Shown here in pieces: positions 1-7,841 of a stretch of 64,000 nt of DNA. The notes beneath the pieces are model-generated. The model was not told the DNA's origin. It did not search any database and worked only from the letters and a program-made list of their open reading frames with translations. The stretch covers positions 62,001 through 126,000 of the forward strand of contig NZ_BMNG01000009.1 of assembly GCF_014646335.1 (NCBI RefSeq), read 5' to 3'. How positions within the stretch are numbered: position 1 is the stretch's first letter; the number at the start of each line of letters is the position of its first letter. This DNA is from Streptomyces lasiicapitis (GTDB taxonomy: Bacteria; Actinomycetota; Actinomycetes; Streptomycetales; Streptomycetaceae). The position numbers and the translations under genes were made by a program.

Positions 1-13
1 TCGGGGCGGGGCG

Positions 14-63
14 ATGCGTCGGGCATGGGACGCATGCTAGGCCACGTGCGCGGGGGCACGTGG
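14..63. terminator. Two tandem hairpins at the window edge
   Basis: Two perfect inverted repeats follow each other: ATGCGTC at 14-20 pairs with GACGCAT at 29-35, and CCACGTGC at 42-49 pairs with GCACGTGG at 56-63 around a six-base loop. They lie upstream of the gene at 147. There is no T-run, which is usual for Streptomyces terminators. The likeliest role is terminating a gene that lies left of the window; a regulatory hairpin or operator in the leader of the gene at 147 is the alternative. Confidence 0.4.
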
Positions 64-146
64 TGGTGCGATTGAGGTGTGTGGTCAAGTAAGGGCGATC
101 AGGGCCCTGGTGGGGCCGGTGGGGTGAGCGGGCGCGGGAGAGCATC

Positions 147-1256
147 GTGGGCAAGGACGGGTCCATACCGGACGAGGAGTGGGAGCGCTTCCTGCGAGAG
201 TCCGAGGCCGGGACTCAGGGGGCACCGGAGGAACCGTCGGCGCGGGCCCGGATGGTGGCGCGCCGACTCCGGGACGAGCCCGCGGAACCGCAGGGCTGGC
301 GTGCTCATCAGCCCGTGCGGGAGAGACGGGGCAGGAGGCTCTGGTACGCGGTCGGTCTGCTGGTCGCGGCGGGCCTGTTGGTGGTCGCGCTGGCGCCGGG
401 ACGGGTCGCGGGGTGGTTCGGGGGCGGAGACGGTGACGCAGACGGCGGGAGTGCGCCGCTCGCGGCCGAGTCGGAGCGTCCGACCGGGCCGCCGGCCTCC
501 GCGGCTTCGCGTCAACTGCCCACGCTGAAGCAGCCGTTCAGAGGCTCACCCGCCGCCCGCTGGGGCGACGGGACGGCGGGCATCCACATGCCGTCGGCGC
601 GGGCGACCGGCTGGATGAGCAAGGAGCAGGTGGCGCAGGCGCTCACCCGCAGCCGGGACTTCCTCGCCGCGTCCAGCCTCGACCCGGATGTGCTGCGCGG
701 GGAGCGGCCGAGGAAGGCCATCGCGCTGATCAACCCGCGCCAACAGGACGTCAAGGACTACCTGGCGGTCACGTTCCGTGAGCCCAGCCGCGAGAACGAT
801 CCCCTGATGCTCTTCAGCCGCTTCGCGACGAAGGACGTGCGAGTGGTCGGCGACGTGGTCAAGACGCGAGGACGGGTCACGTTCCGGGAGGGGAAGCGGG
901 GCGCGGTCGAGGTGACCACCGACGTCACGTACGTCTATCCGGTCGTACGCGCCGCCGGGGGCAGCGACGAGGTCGCGCGCACCATCGCGCGCCGCGAAGT
1001 GGTGATGAGCTGGGACAACCCGGCGAAGGTGGTCACTTCGCCGGGCACGTTCTCCCTGCTCTCCTACAAGACCGACACCACCAACGGCGGCTGTGACAAC
1101 TTCAGCGGCTACTTCACCCCGGAGTTCCACGCCGAACGCGCCGCCACCGGCTCGGGCGACGGCCCCGAGGTCGACCCCTACGACCGGAGCACGTCCATCG
1201 ACGCCCGCTTGCGGGACGCCGAGGGGACGGGGTGCGGGACCGCGACGCGCTGGTGA
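147..1256 (+). CDS. Single-pass membrane protein of unknown function
   Basis: The GTG start is chosen because a GCGGGAG site ends six bases before it. The 369-residue product has a charged cytoplasm-type N-terminus (about residues 1-62, many Glu and Arg), one hydrophobic segment at about 66-83 (LWYAVGLLVAAGLLVVAL) after an Arg-rich stretch, then a Gly/Asp-rich linker and a roughly 260-residue extracytoplasmic domain. That domain contains a G-I-H-M-P-S and G-W-M-S-K-E stretch and two Cys near the C-terminus (C-D-N-F and G-C-G) that could pair. The topology suggests an N-in, C-out anchored protein. I do not recognise the family or any catalytic motif; similar proteins are, from memory, common hypotheticals in Streptomyces. 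The gene converges on the TetR gene with only 19 bases between stops. Confidence 0.75.
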   Translation: MGKDGSIPDEEWERFLRESEAGTQGAPEEPSARARMVARRLRDEPAEPQGWRAHQPVRERRGRRLWYAVGLLVAAGLLVVALAPGRVAGWFGGGDGDADGGSAPLAAESERPTGPPASAASRQLPTLKQPFRGSPAARWGDGTAGIHMPSARATGWMSKEQVAQALTRSRDFLAASSLDPDVLRGERPRKAIALINPRQQDVKDYLAVTFREPSRENDPLMLFSRFATKDVRVVGDVVKTRGRVTFREGKRGAVEVTTDVTYVYPVVRAAGGSDEVARTIARREVVMSWDNPAKVVTSPGTFSLLSYKTDTTNGGCDNFSGYFTPEFHAERAATGSGDGPEVDPYDRSTSIDARLRDAEGTGCGTATRW

Positions 1257-1275
1257 GGACGGGACACCGAGCCCG

Positions 1276-1995
1276 TTACTGACCGGCCCGTCGATGCAGG
1301 CCGATGTACTCGCCCATGGCGCCCGCGCCGTACTCGAAGACCGACACGGGATTCACCGCGACGGACGCGAGGTGGTTGTTGACCTCGAAGCCGACCATGC
1401 CGTGGAGCTGCGTCCACACCACGAACATGCGGGCGACCACGCCGCTGGGCAGCCCTTCCAGCGGGCCCGAGCTGAGCGCCGCGACGTTCTGGAGCATTCC
1501 GTCGCTCAACGGCGGCTCGTCGGGCCGGTCTTCGGTGAGCGCGCCCGCCTTCTGCGCGTCGCGCAGGACGGCCACCATCGTGCCCACGATGCGGCCGACC
1601 GCCTCGACGGTCTCCGGCGGGGCGGTGTACCCGGGAATCGGGCGGCCCCACAGCATGACGTACTCCTCCGGGTGGGCCACGGCCCACTCCCGTACGCCCT
1701 GCCAGATGGCGACCCAGCGTCGCAGCGGATCGGCTCCCGCCGCCACGGCCGCCGCGGCGGCGGCCTCCGCGCTGTCCGCCACGGCGTTGTACGCGCCCAC
1801 GATCAGCGCGGACATCAGCGCCGTCTCGTCGGGGAAGTGCCGCGCCGCGTCCTGCGCGTCGATCCCGGCGTCCCGGGCCACCGCTGCGGGCGCCAGATCG
1901 ACCGCGTGCCGCGCCTCGATCCGCTGTAACGCCGCCGCCTTCAACTGCCGTACCAGTGCGTCGCCTTCGTGGTGCTGTGCGTTCGTAGAAGTCAT
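1276..1995 (-). CDS. TetR/AcrR-family transcriptional regulator with a TTA codon
   Basis: The 239-residue protein has an N-terminal helix-turn-helix of TetR type (about residues 15-65, including A-P-A-A-V-A-R-D-A-G-I-D and H-F-P-D-E-T-A-L) and a C-terminal ligand-binding half with the W-T-Q-L-H-G-M-V-G-F-E motif typical of WHG-type TetR C-terminal domains. Start is supported by a GGAAAGG site upstream. It is divergent from the LuxR-type gene; a palindrome at 2033-2045 in between is a candidate operator. Codon 23 (positions 1929-1927) is TTA, a codon almost absent from Streptomyces genes and read by the bldA tRNA, so translation may be limited to late growth or differentiation. Ligand and targets cannot be read from the sequence. 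Confidence 0.88.
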   Translation of the reverse strand: MTSTNAQHHEGDALVRQLKAAALQRIEARHAVDLAPAAVARDAGIDAQDAARHFPDETALMSALIVGAYNAVADSAEAAAAAAVAAGADPLRRWVAIWQGVREWAVAHPEEYVMLWGRPIPGYTAPPETVEAVGRIVGTMVAVLRDAQKAGALTEDRPDEPPLSDGMLQNVAALSSGPLEGLPSGVVARMFVVWTQLHGMVGFEVNNHLASVAVNPVSVFEYGAGAMGEYIGLHRRAGQ

Positions 1996-2032
1996 GATCT
2001 GGACCTTTCCAGACCCCGTTCACGGTGTCGAT

Positions 2033-2045
2033 TACCTCGGAGGTA
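2033..2045. promoter_or_regulatory. Palindrome between the TetR and LuxR genes
   Basis: TACCTC-G-GAGGTA, six-base perfect arms around one base. It sits in the short divergent region, 38 bases upstream of the TetR start and 22 bases before the preferred LuxR-type start. Position and symmetry fit a TetR dimer site; the GGAGGT half could also act as a ribosome binding site, so the assignment is tentative. Confidence 0.4.
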
Positions 2046-2066
2046 GGAACGGGGGCACGAACGGGG

Positions 2067-3194
2067 GTGACAGCCGGAATTCAGTGGTCCGAGGCCGGAA
2101 TCGCGCGCCATACTCGGCCGGTGAGCGTGCTCCTTGGTGGGAACGGATCGGCTTTCGCGTACGGATCGGTCTTGCCGTCGTTGGCGGCCGAGGCGGCGAC
2201 GCTGGAGGAGTTGGGCGCGGCCGTGTCGGCGGAGCTCGGCCGCCGCGTGCCGCACGACGGATATCACCTGATGGCCCTCGACCCGTTCAGCGGAGCGTGC
2301 TCGTTCCATGTGACGCGGCACGGATATGGGGCGGAGTCCCTGCGCGGCCTGGAGCGGGAGTTCGGGCGGCCCGAGGAGGCGTTCCCCTTCGCGTCGTTGT
2401 TCCAAGGGCCCACTCCTGTGGGCGTGTTGAGCAATGGCGTCCATGAACACCGGTACTGCGCGCGGCTGCACGACATCATGCGGGCCGAGGGGATGTGCAG
2501 CGAGATGCGTCTCGCGCTCAGCCTGGGCGGCCGGGCGTGGGGTGGGGTCGTACTGCTGCGGGAGAAGGGCAGCCGGCCGTTCTCCTTGGCCGAGATCGAT
2601 CAGGCGGAGAAGCTGGCGGGGCCGCTCGCCGTGGCACTGCGGGCGTTCGTGGCGAGCAAGCCGCTGCGCATCGCCTCGCACGGCGGACCACCGGGCGTGA
2701 TCATCGTGGATGGGCACGACGCGATTCGCGCGGTCACCCCGGGAGCACGCGAATGGCTGCGTGCGTACGTCCCCGACTCCTCCCAACCCGTCGACGACGA
2801 CGCGCTGTTCACCGCCCTGTGCAACATCACGCACACCGCGCGCAGGTCACCGGACGGCTCGGCGGTGAGCCAGCTGTTCACCCCCTGCGGCTGGGCCACC
2901 GCACACGCGCAGCCGCTCGGCGTCGACGGGGAACAGGGCAACGTGATCACCATTCAGCCCGCGACGGCCGACGCGCTGCTGCCGGCCGTCGCGGAGTGGT
3001 ACGGGATCACGCTCAGGGAGCGGGACGTGATCCGGCACGCGCTGCACGGGGTGCCGGTCAAGCACATCGCCCGCACGCTCGGCGTGTCGGTGCACACCGC
3101 CAACGACCATCTCAAGTCGGTCTACCGCAAGTTGGGCGTGGCGGGCCGGGACGAACTGTTCGCCGCGTGCCTGGTGCGGACGGGTGGCAGCTGA
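2067..3194 (+). CDS. LuxR-family transcriptional regulator
   Basis: The last roughly 60 residues are a LuxR/FixJ-type DNA-binding helix-turn-helix: L-R-E-R-D-V-I, then V-K-H-I-A-R-T-L-G-V-S-V-H-T-A-N-D-H-L-K, then Y-R-K-L-G-V. The N-terminal about 300 residues have no response-regulator phosphoacceptor pattern and no Walker motif; stretches such as F-A-S-L-F-Q-G-P-T-P-V-G-V suggest a GAF-like sensory region, which I infer weakly. Start is uncertain: in-frame GTG codons lie at 2025, 2067 and 2121; 2067 is preferred for the G-rich stretch before it, while the conserved part begins after 2121. It may control, or be controlled with, the adjacent TetR gene; no target is evident. Confidence 0.8.
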   Translation: MTAGIQWSEAGIARHTRPVSVLLGGNGSAFAYGSVLPSLAAEAATLEELGAAVSAELGRRVPHDGYHLMALDPFSGACSFHVTRHGYGAESLRGLEREFGRPEEAFPFASLFQGPTPVGVLSNGVHEHRYCARLHDIMRAEGMCSEMRLALSLGGRAWGGVVLLREKGSRPFSLAEIDQAEKLAGPLAVALRAFVASKPLRIASHGGPPGVIIVDGHDAIRAVTPGAREWLRAYVPDSSQPVDDDALFTALCNITHTARRSPDGSAVSQLFTPCGWATAHAQPLGVDGEQGNVITIQPATADALLPAVAEWYGITLRERDVIRHALHGVPVKHIARTLGVSVHTANDHLKSVYRKLGVAGRDELFAACLVRTGGS

Positions 3195-3233
3195 CGCGGT
3201 CCCCGGCCCGCGAACAAGACAGCCCCGCGCGCC

Positions 3234-3263
3234 GTCCACGGCCACCCCCTGCCGGCCGTGGAC
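3234..3263. terminator. Bidirectional terminator hairpin
   Basis: GTCCACGGCC at 3234-3243 pairs perfectly with GGCCGTGGAC at 3254-3263 around a ten-base loop. It lies in the 80-base gap between the convergent LuxR-type gene and the secreted inhibitor-like gene, so it can end both transcripts. Confidence 0.75.
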
Positions 3264-3274
3264 AGCGCGTGGTG

Positions 3275-3679
3275 TCAGGGAGTCCGGCCCACGCACACGG
3301 CGTCGATCACGTCGTTGCGCGGGTCCCCGCCGCCGTTGACGGACCACTGTTCACCGATCTGGACGTCGGCCACCCACTTCCAGTAGGTGCCGGTCCAGTC
3401 GTACATGTGCACTTCGTGCCCGCCGCGGTTGAACACCGAGCTGATCCGGTCGTTGAACGGAGGGTTCCAGTGGCCCAGGTCGAAGCACCCGGGGTTCGGG
3501 GCCTTCCACAGGTCCCCGGTGCCGTTGGCGCCGGAGAAGTAGCAGGAGTAGCGGTCCGGGCAGCGTTCGTAGCCCGCGGCCGCGGCGGGCGCGGACGGGG
3601 CACCGGCGACGGACAGGCCGGCGGCGAGCGCCAGGGCGAGGAAAGCCCCGCCGGCTCTGTTTCTGAGGGCAGCGATCAC
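3275..3679 (-). CDS. Small secreted protein, peptidase inhibitor family I36-like
   Basis: GTG start at 3679 is chosen because GGAGGC lies at 3691-3686 and because it gives a clean signal peptide (R-N-R-A-G-G-A-F-L-A-L-A-L-A-A-G-L, cleavage near A-P-A-A-A-A). The mature part of about 100 residues has four Cys (C-P-D-R-Y-S-C, G-C-F-D, A-V-C-V-G) and the pattern Y-S-C-Y-F-S-G-A-N-G-T-G and F-N-D-R-I-S-S-V-F-N-R-G. This pattern matches the Streptomyces metalloproteinase-inhibitor-like (I36) family, Greek-key proteins with two disulfides. Known members inhibit secreted proteases; many homologues are untested, so inhibitor function is an inference. It faces the LuxR-type gene across a terminator. 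Confidence 0.72.
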   Translation of the reverse strand: MIAALRNRAGGAFLALALAAGLSVAGAPSAPAAAAGYERCPDRYSCYFSGANGTGDLWKAPNPGCFDLGHWNPPFNDRISSVFNRGGHEVHMYDWTGTYWKWVADVQIGEQWSVNGGGDPRNDVIDAVCVGRTP

Positions 3680-3806
3680 TGAAGAGCCTCCGTTGAGCAG
3701 AAGGGTCGGGCATGGCGTGGCGCCCGGCGGGGATCGCGGAGTGCGAAGGTCGCCGGCGCCGCGCATTCAGCATGCGGCGCCCTCTGAAGAGCGGGTATCC
3801 CGAGAA

Positions 3807-4100
3807 TTAGGGGTTGCCGCGGCGGCGTGCCTCGCGGCGGCCCGCGTAACGCTCCTTGCGATTGCTCGCCCTGACCATGTCCTGCCACTCCTTCACGCAG
3901 GAGCGCGCGTTGCACCCCGAGCAGCAGGTGCTGCCGAACAGCAGCATGCCGGGGTGTTCCCAGCGGCAGCGGGTGTCCGGCTCCTCGCGGGTCGGGCGCG
4001 GCGGCAGGTCACAGGGGCCGTGCCGGTGATCGTGGACCGGCCGGGGATCGTGCTCGGCGTGGCGCACCCACAGGGGCTTCGTCTTGTCCGTACGGGACAT
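3807..4100 (-). CDS. Small conserved Cys-containing protein of unknown function
   Basis: 97 residues, start fixed by GGAAGGA seven bases before ATG. The sequence opens M-S-R-T-D-K-T-K-P-L-W-V-R, has a His/Pro/Arg-rich middle (H-D-H-R-H-G-P-C-D-L-P-P-R) and five Cys after or within it, including T-C-C-S-G-C-N and R-S-C, then a very basic tail. From memory this is a widespread Streptomyces hypothetical often found near prophage-like or accessory genes; function is unknown. The Cys and His spacing could bind a metal, but no standard zinc-finger spacing is clear. The gene lies alone in a 670-base stretch between the inhibitor-like gene and the DUF885 gene. Confidence 0.7.
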   Translation of the reverse strand: MSRTDKTKPLWVRHAEHDPRPVHDHRHGPCDLPPRPTREEPDTRCRWEHPGMLLFGSTCCSGCNARSCVKEWQDMVRASNRKERYAGRREARRRGNP

Positions 4101-4347
4101 CTCGTTCCTTCCGGAACCGCCGCCCCTGCTCCCGGTACTTCCGGGCGGGCGGCCGGGTTCGCCACTTCACGGCGTCACGCTCCTTCCTTGGTCCGCGGAC
4201 AGCCTTGCAGGCTATCGGCGGGCTTTCGCCGTACGCAAAGGGGTTTTCGGCCGCGCAGGAGAGGTGGATGGGGCCGGAGCGCGGGGTAGGACGCATGTGT
4301 CAGGGACATATCCGGGGGCGGCGCGACGCCATGACGCGAGGACGACC

Positions 4348-6021
4348 GTGAACACGACAGCCGAACTGGCGGAGAGATTCTGGGCCTGGCGGGACGAGAC
4401 CCAGCCCGACTCGATGGACGATCTGCCGCGGGTGGAGCGCCCCTCGGGCTGGGTGGCCGACTGGTCCGCCGAGGCGGTACGGGAGCTGGGCCGCAGACTG
4501 GCGGAGTTCGAGGGGGAGTTGGGGAAGGGACGGCTCGGGGCGGGGGACGGCCTGGATGCTCCCAGTGCCCCTGCTGCCCCCGCCGACCCCGGTGCCGTGG
4601 ACGCGCGGCTGCTCGGTTCGGCCCTTGCCCGCGTGCGCTGGGAGCTCGACCACCTGCGGGGCTGGCAGCGCAACCCCTGCTTCTACATCGACCAGGCGCT
4701 CGGCCCCCTCTACTGCGTCCTGCTCGACCGGCGGCCGTTCGCCGGGGAGCGGGCCGAGTCGGTGCTGCGCCACCTGCGCCGGGTGCCGGACACATTGCGG
4801 CACGCGCGCGAGAACCTCGCGGGGCACGCGGAGCGGCCGTTCGCGCGGTCGGCGGTCCGCAAGCTCGACGGGGTCGAGGAGCGGCTGACCGCGAGCATGC
4901 GGGCGCTCGCCCCGCACCTCCCCCCGGACGAGGCGCGTGCGCTGCCCGAAGCGACCGAGACCGCCACGCGCGCGTTGGCCGACTACCGGCACTGGCTCGC
5001 CGACCCCCGCACCGAGGCCGACTTCCAGGAGCGCGCGCCCGTCGGCGACCTGAGCCACTTCCTGCACCGGGTGGCGCTGCTCCCGCACCGTCCGGAACGC
5101 ATCCGGGACATGGCGCGGCAGGAGTGGGACCGGGCCACGGCCCTGGAGCAGGTGCTCCGCGCCCGCCACCGCGCACTGCCCCCCGCCGTCCTGCCGGCCA
5201 CCTCGGCCGAGCAGATCGCCCGGCAGGAGGCCGCCGAACGGGAGATACGCGCCTTCCGGACCGAACGCGGGCTGTTCCGCGACCCGCAGGACCTGCGCGG
5301 GTACAGGTTCGTCGACATGCCCGCCCACCTGGCGCCGTTGACGTGGCTCGGCGTGCCCGACGACCTCACGTCCGTCGATCGCGCCACCGAGGACGCGGTG
5401 CGCTACGTTCCGCAGCCGCACCCCGGCCTGCCCTTCTTCCCGTACGCCGACGCGCTCGACCCCCGGCTCGGCATCTGCCACGAGGGCGTGCACGCCCAGC
5501 AGCTCGCCTTCTCGTGGCAGCACCCGAACCCCGTACGCAGGCATTTCTACGACTCGACGCCCAACGAGGGCATCGCCTTCCACCAGGAGGAACTGCTGCT
5601 CTCGGCGGGGCTGTTCGACGACGCCCCGCACAGCGCGCTGACGATCGTCGGGTTCCTGAGGCTGCGGGCGCTGCGCGCGGAGGTCGACATCGGCCTGGCG
5701 AACGGCGACCTGACCATCGAGGAGGCCACGGACCGGCTCGACGTCGTGCTCGGCGACCGCGGGACCGCCTGGGAGGAGGCGGTGTTCTTCGCGGGCAACC
5801 CGGGGCAGGCGCTGAGCTACCAGGTCGGGAAGCTCCAGATCAACGAACTGATCGCGGAGCTGCCCGGTGACGTCGCCCTCGCCGACTTCCACCGCCGCCT
5901 GTGGCGGGAGGGCAACGTGCCGCTGGCGCTGCAGCGGTGGGAACTGCTCGGGCGCCGCGACCACCTCGACCGGGCGGACGCACTCGCCGGCGCCCGGCAG
6001 TCACCGACCGCCACTAAATAG
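4348..6021 (+). CDS. DUF885-family protein, putative zinc metallohydrolase
   Basis: GTG start at 4348 is preferred to upstream ATGs because GAGGA precedes it by about five bases and the upstream reading lacks protein-like composition; the product is 557 residues, the usual length of DUF885 proteins. It contains H-E-G-V-H (about residues 378-382), an HExxH zinc-binding motif in the context I-C-H-E-G-V-H-A-Q-Q, followed about 25 residues later by N-E-G-I-A-F-H-Q-E-E, which could supply the third metal ligand. No signal peptide or membrane segment is seen, so it is probably cytoplasmic. Substrate is unknown; family members resemble carboxypeptidase-like metalloenzymes. It converges on the asparagine synthetase gene, five bases separating the stops. 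Confidence 0.8.
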   Translation: MNTTAELAERFWAWRDETQPDSMDDLPRVERPSGWVADWSAEAVRELGRRLAEFEGELGKGRLGAGDGLDAPSAPAAPADPGAVDARLLGSALARVRWELDHLRGWQRNPCFYIDQALGPLYCVLLDRRPFAGERAESVLRHLRRVPDTLRHARENLAGHAERPFARSAVRKLDGVEERLTASMRALAPHLPPDEARALPEATETATRALADYRHWLADPRTEADFQERAPVGDLSHFLHRVALLPHRPERIRDMARQEWDRATALEQVLRARHRALPPAVLPATSAEQIARQEAAEREIRAFRTERGLFRDPQDLRGYRFVDMPAHLAPLTWLGVPDDLTSVDRATEDAVRYVPQPHPGLPFFPYADALDPRLGICHEGVHAQQLAFSWQHPNPVRRHFYDSTPNEGIAFHQEELLLSAGLFDDAPHSALTIVGFLRLRALRAEVDIGLANGDLTIEEATDRLDVVLGDRGTAWEEAVFFAGNPGQALSYQVGKLQINELIAELPGDVALADFHRRLWREGNVPLALQRWELLGRRDHLDRADALAGARQSPTATK

Positions 6022-6026
6022 AACGT

Positions 6027-7841
6027 TCATTCCATTGTGACTCGGTACTCCCGCATCCACCGGTCCACCTCGATCAGGGGCAGCAGCAGGTGCAGGGTGT
6101 CCGCGACGGCCATCATGGGGCCGCTGTGCGCGCCGAGCCGCCGGACGGCCTCCGCGTCGAGGAGACCGGCCAGGGGCGAGTCCGGGTCGGAAAGGAGTGC
6201 GTCGAGTTCGGCCCGGACCCGCGCGCCGTGCGCGGGCGCGAAGGTCGCCGGGTAGGCGCTCTTGCGGCGGTCGAGCACGGACGAGGGCAGCAGATCGGCG
6301 ACGGCCGCGCGCAGCACGCTCTTCTCCCGGCCGTCGCCCGTCTTCATCTTCCACGGCACGTTCCACACGTACTCGAGAAGCCGGTGGTCGCAGAACGGAA
6401 CCCGCACCTCCAGTCCCACGGCCATGCTCATCCGGTCCTTGCGGTCCAGGAGGTAGGCGAGGGGGCCCTGGAGACTCAGGTACAGCACCTCGCGCATCCG
6501 CGCCTCGAGGCCCGTCTCGCCGTCGAGGCGGGGGGTGCGGGCGAGGAGGGTGGCGTAGCGGTCGTGCTCGTCGTCGTCGGGCCGCACCCGGGCGCGGACG
6601 TCCGGGGCGAGACAGTCGGTGAGGCGGGGACCGTTGCCCAGCCAGGGGAAGGTGTCCCGGTCGACGGTGGCCCGGTCGAAGAACCACGGATAGCCGCCGA
6701 ACACCTCGTCCGCCGCCTCCCCGGACAGCGCGACGGTGAAGCGCTCCCGGATCCGGGCGAAGAGGAGATACATGGAGGTGTCGAACTGGCCCAGGCTCGG
6801 CAGGTCGCGCGCGGCGAGCGCGGCCGGGACGGCGTCCGCGAGCCGGGACGGGTCGAGGAGCACCTCGATGTGCTCGGTGCCGATGTGGCGCGCGGCGGCA
6901 TGCGCGTACGGCGCGTCGCGTTCCGGACGCAGGGGAGTGGGCCGGAAGTCGGTGTCGCCGTCCTCGAAGTCCATGGAGTACGAGGTGAGTTGGGGGTGTT
7001 CGGCGGCGGCGAGCGCGGTGACGGCGCTGGAGTCGAGGCCGCCGGACAGCAGGGTGCAGGTGGGCACGTCGGCGACCATCTGCTCCGAGACGATCCCGGA
7101 GAGCAGCTCACGGACGTGGGCCGCCGTCGTGGGCTCGTCGTCGGTGTGCTCACCGCTGACGAGCCGCCAGTACGGGGTGGTGTGGACGCCGGACCGGTCG
7201 ACGCGCACGAGGTGGCCCGGCGGGACCTGGTGCAGATCGCTGAGCGGTGTCTCCCCCGGCATCAGCAGCCGGGGGTTGAACAGGACGGGCAGCGCGTCGA
7301 GTTGAATCCGCGGGCGGAACAGCGGATTGGCGAGGAGCGCCTTGGGCTCGGAGGCGAACAGCACGCCGCCGGGGCGCGGGTGGAAGTAGAGCGGCTTCAC
7401 GCCGAGGCGGTCGCGGACGAGGAGCAGTTCCTCGCGCTCGGCGTCCCAGACGGCGAACGCGTACATGCCCGCCAGGTGGTCGACGAAGCCCGCGCCCCAC
7501 TCCAGATAGGCGCGCAGCACCACCTCGGTGTCGGACTCGGTGGTGAACGTATGACCCCGTGAGGTCAACTGACCGCGCAGGGCGCGGTAGTTGTAGACCT
7601 CGCCGCTGTAGGTGAGGACGACGGGCGGCCGTCCGGGGGCGCGGGCCGCCTCCATCGGCTGCCTGCCGCCTTCGAGGTCGAGCACCGAGAGCCTGCGGTG
7701 ACCGATCGCCGCGTGCGGGGACAGCCAGACGCCGGAGGCGTCCGGGCCGCGGCGGCTCAGGGTGGCCGTCATGGCCTCGACGGTCTGCCGCTCCGTCCTC
7801 AGGTCCCGGGTGAAGTCGATCCAGCCCGCGATTCCGCACAT
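6027..7841 (-). CDS. asnB: Asparagine synthetase (glutamine-hydrolysing), AsnB type
   Basis: 604 residues. The mature N-terminus begins M-C-G-I-A-G-W, so Cys2 is the glutaminase nucleophile of a class II amidotransferase domain (about residues 1-185; R-R-G-P-D-A-S-G and Y-S-G-E-V-Y-N-Y are present). The synthetase domain carries the PP-loop S-G-G-L-D-S-S near residue 266. All key residues look intact, so it should amidate Asp or another carboxylate using glutamine and ATP. It is the last gene of the leftward NRPS operon, and its start lies 43 bases inside the preceding transferase gene, so it is likely translationally coupled. In this context it may supply Asn, or amidate a carboxylate of a precursor or the product, as AsnB homologues do in other natural-product clusters; the sequence does not decide. 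Confidence 0.9.
   Translation of the reverse strand: MCGIAGWIDFTRDLRTERQTVEAMTATLSRRGPDASGVWLSPHAAIGHRRLSVLDLEGGRQPMEAARAPGRPPVVLTYSGEVYNYRALRGQLTSRGHTFTTESDTEVVLRAYLEWGAGFVDHLAGMYAFAVWDAEREELLLVRDRLGVKPLYFHPRPGGVLFASEPKALLANPLFRPRIQLDALPVLFNPRLLMPGETPLSDLHQVPPGHLVRVDRSGVHTTPYWRLVSGEHTDDEPTTAAHVRELLSGIVSEQMVADVPTCTLLSGGLDSSAVTALAAAEHPQLTSYSMDFEDGDTDFRPTPLRPERDAPYAHAAARHIGTEHIEVLLDPSRLADAVPAALAARDLPSLGQFDTSMYLLFARIRERFTVALSGEAADEVFGGYPWFFDRATVDRDTFPWLGNGPRLTDCLAPDVRARVRPDDDEHDRYATLLARTPRLDGETGLEARMREVLYLSLQGPLAYLLDRKDRMSMAVGLEVRVPFCDHRLLEYVWNVPWKMKTGDGREKSVLRAAVADLLPSSVLDRRKSAYPATFAPAHGARVRAELDALLSDPDSPLAGLLDAEAVRRLGAHSGPMMAVADTLHLLLPLIEVDRWMREYRVTME

Noticed and set aside
6027..7841. AsnB as a lasso-peptide or beta-lactam cyclase
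   Set aside because: The glutaminase Cys2 is intact, unlike cyclase homologues that often lose it, and no precursor peptide or leader-peptidase gene is nearby.
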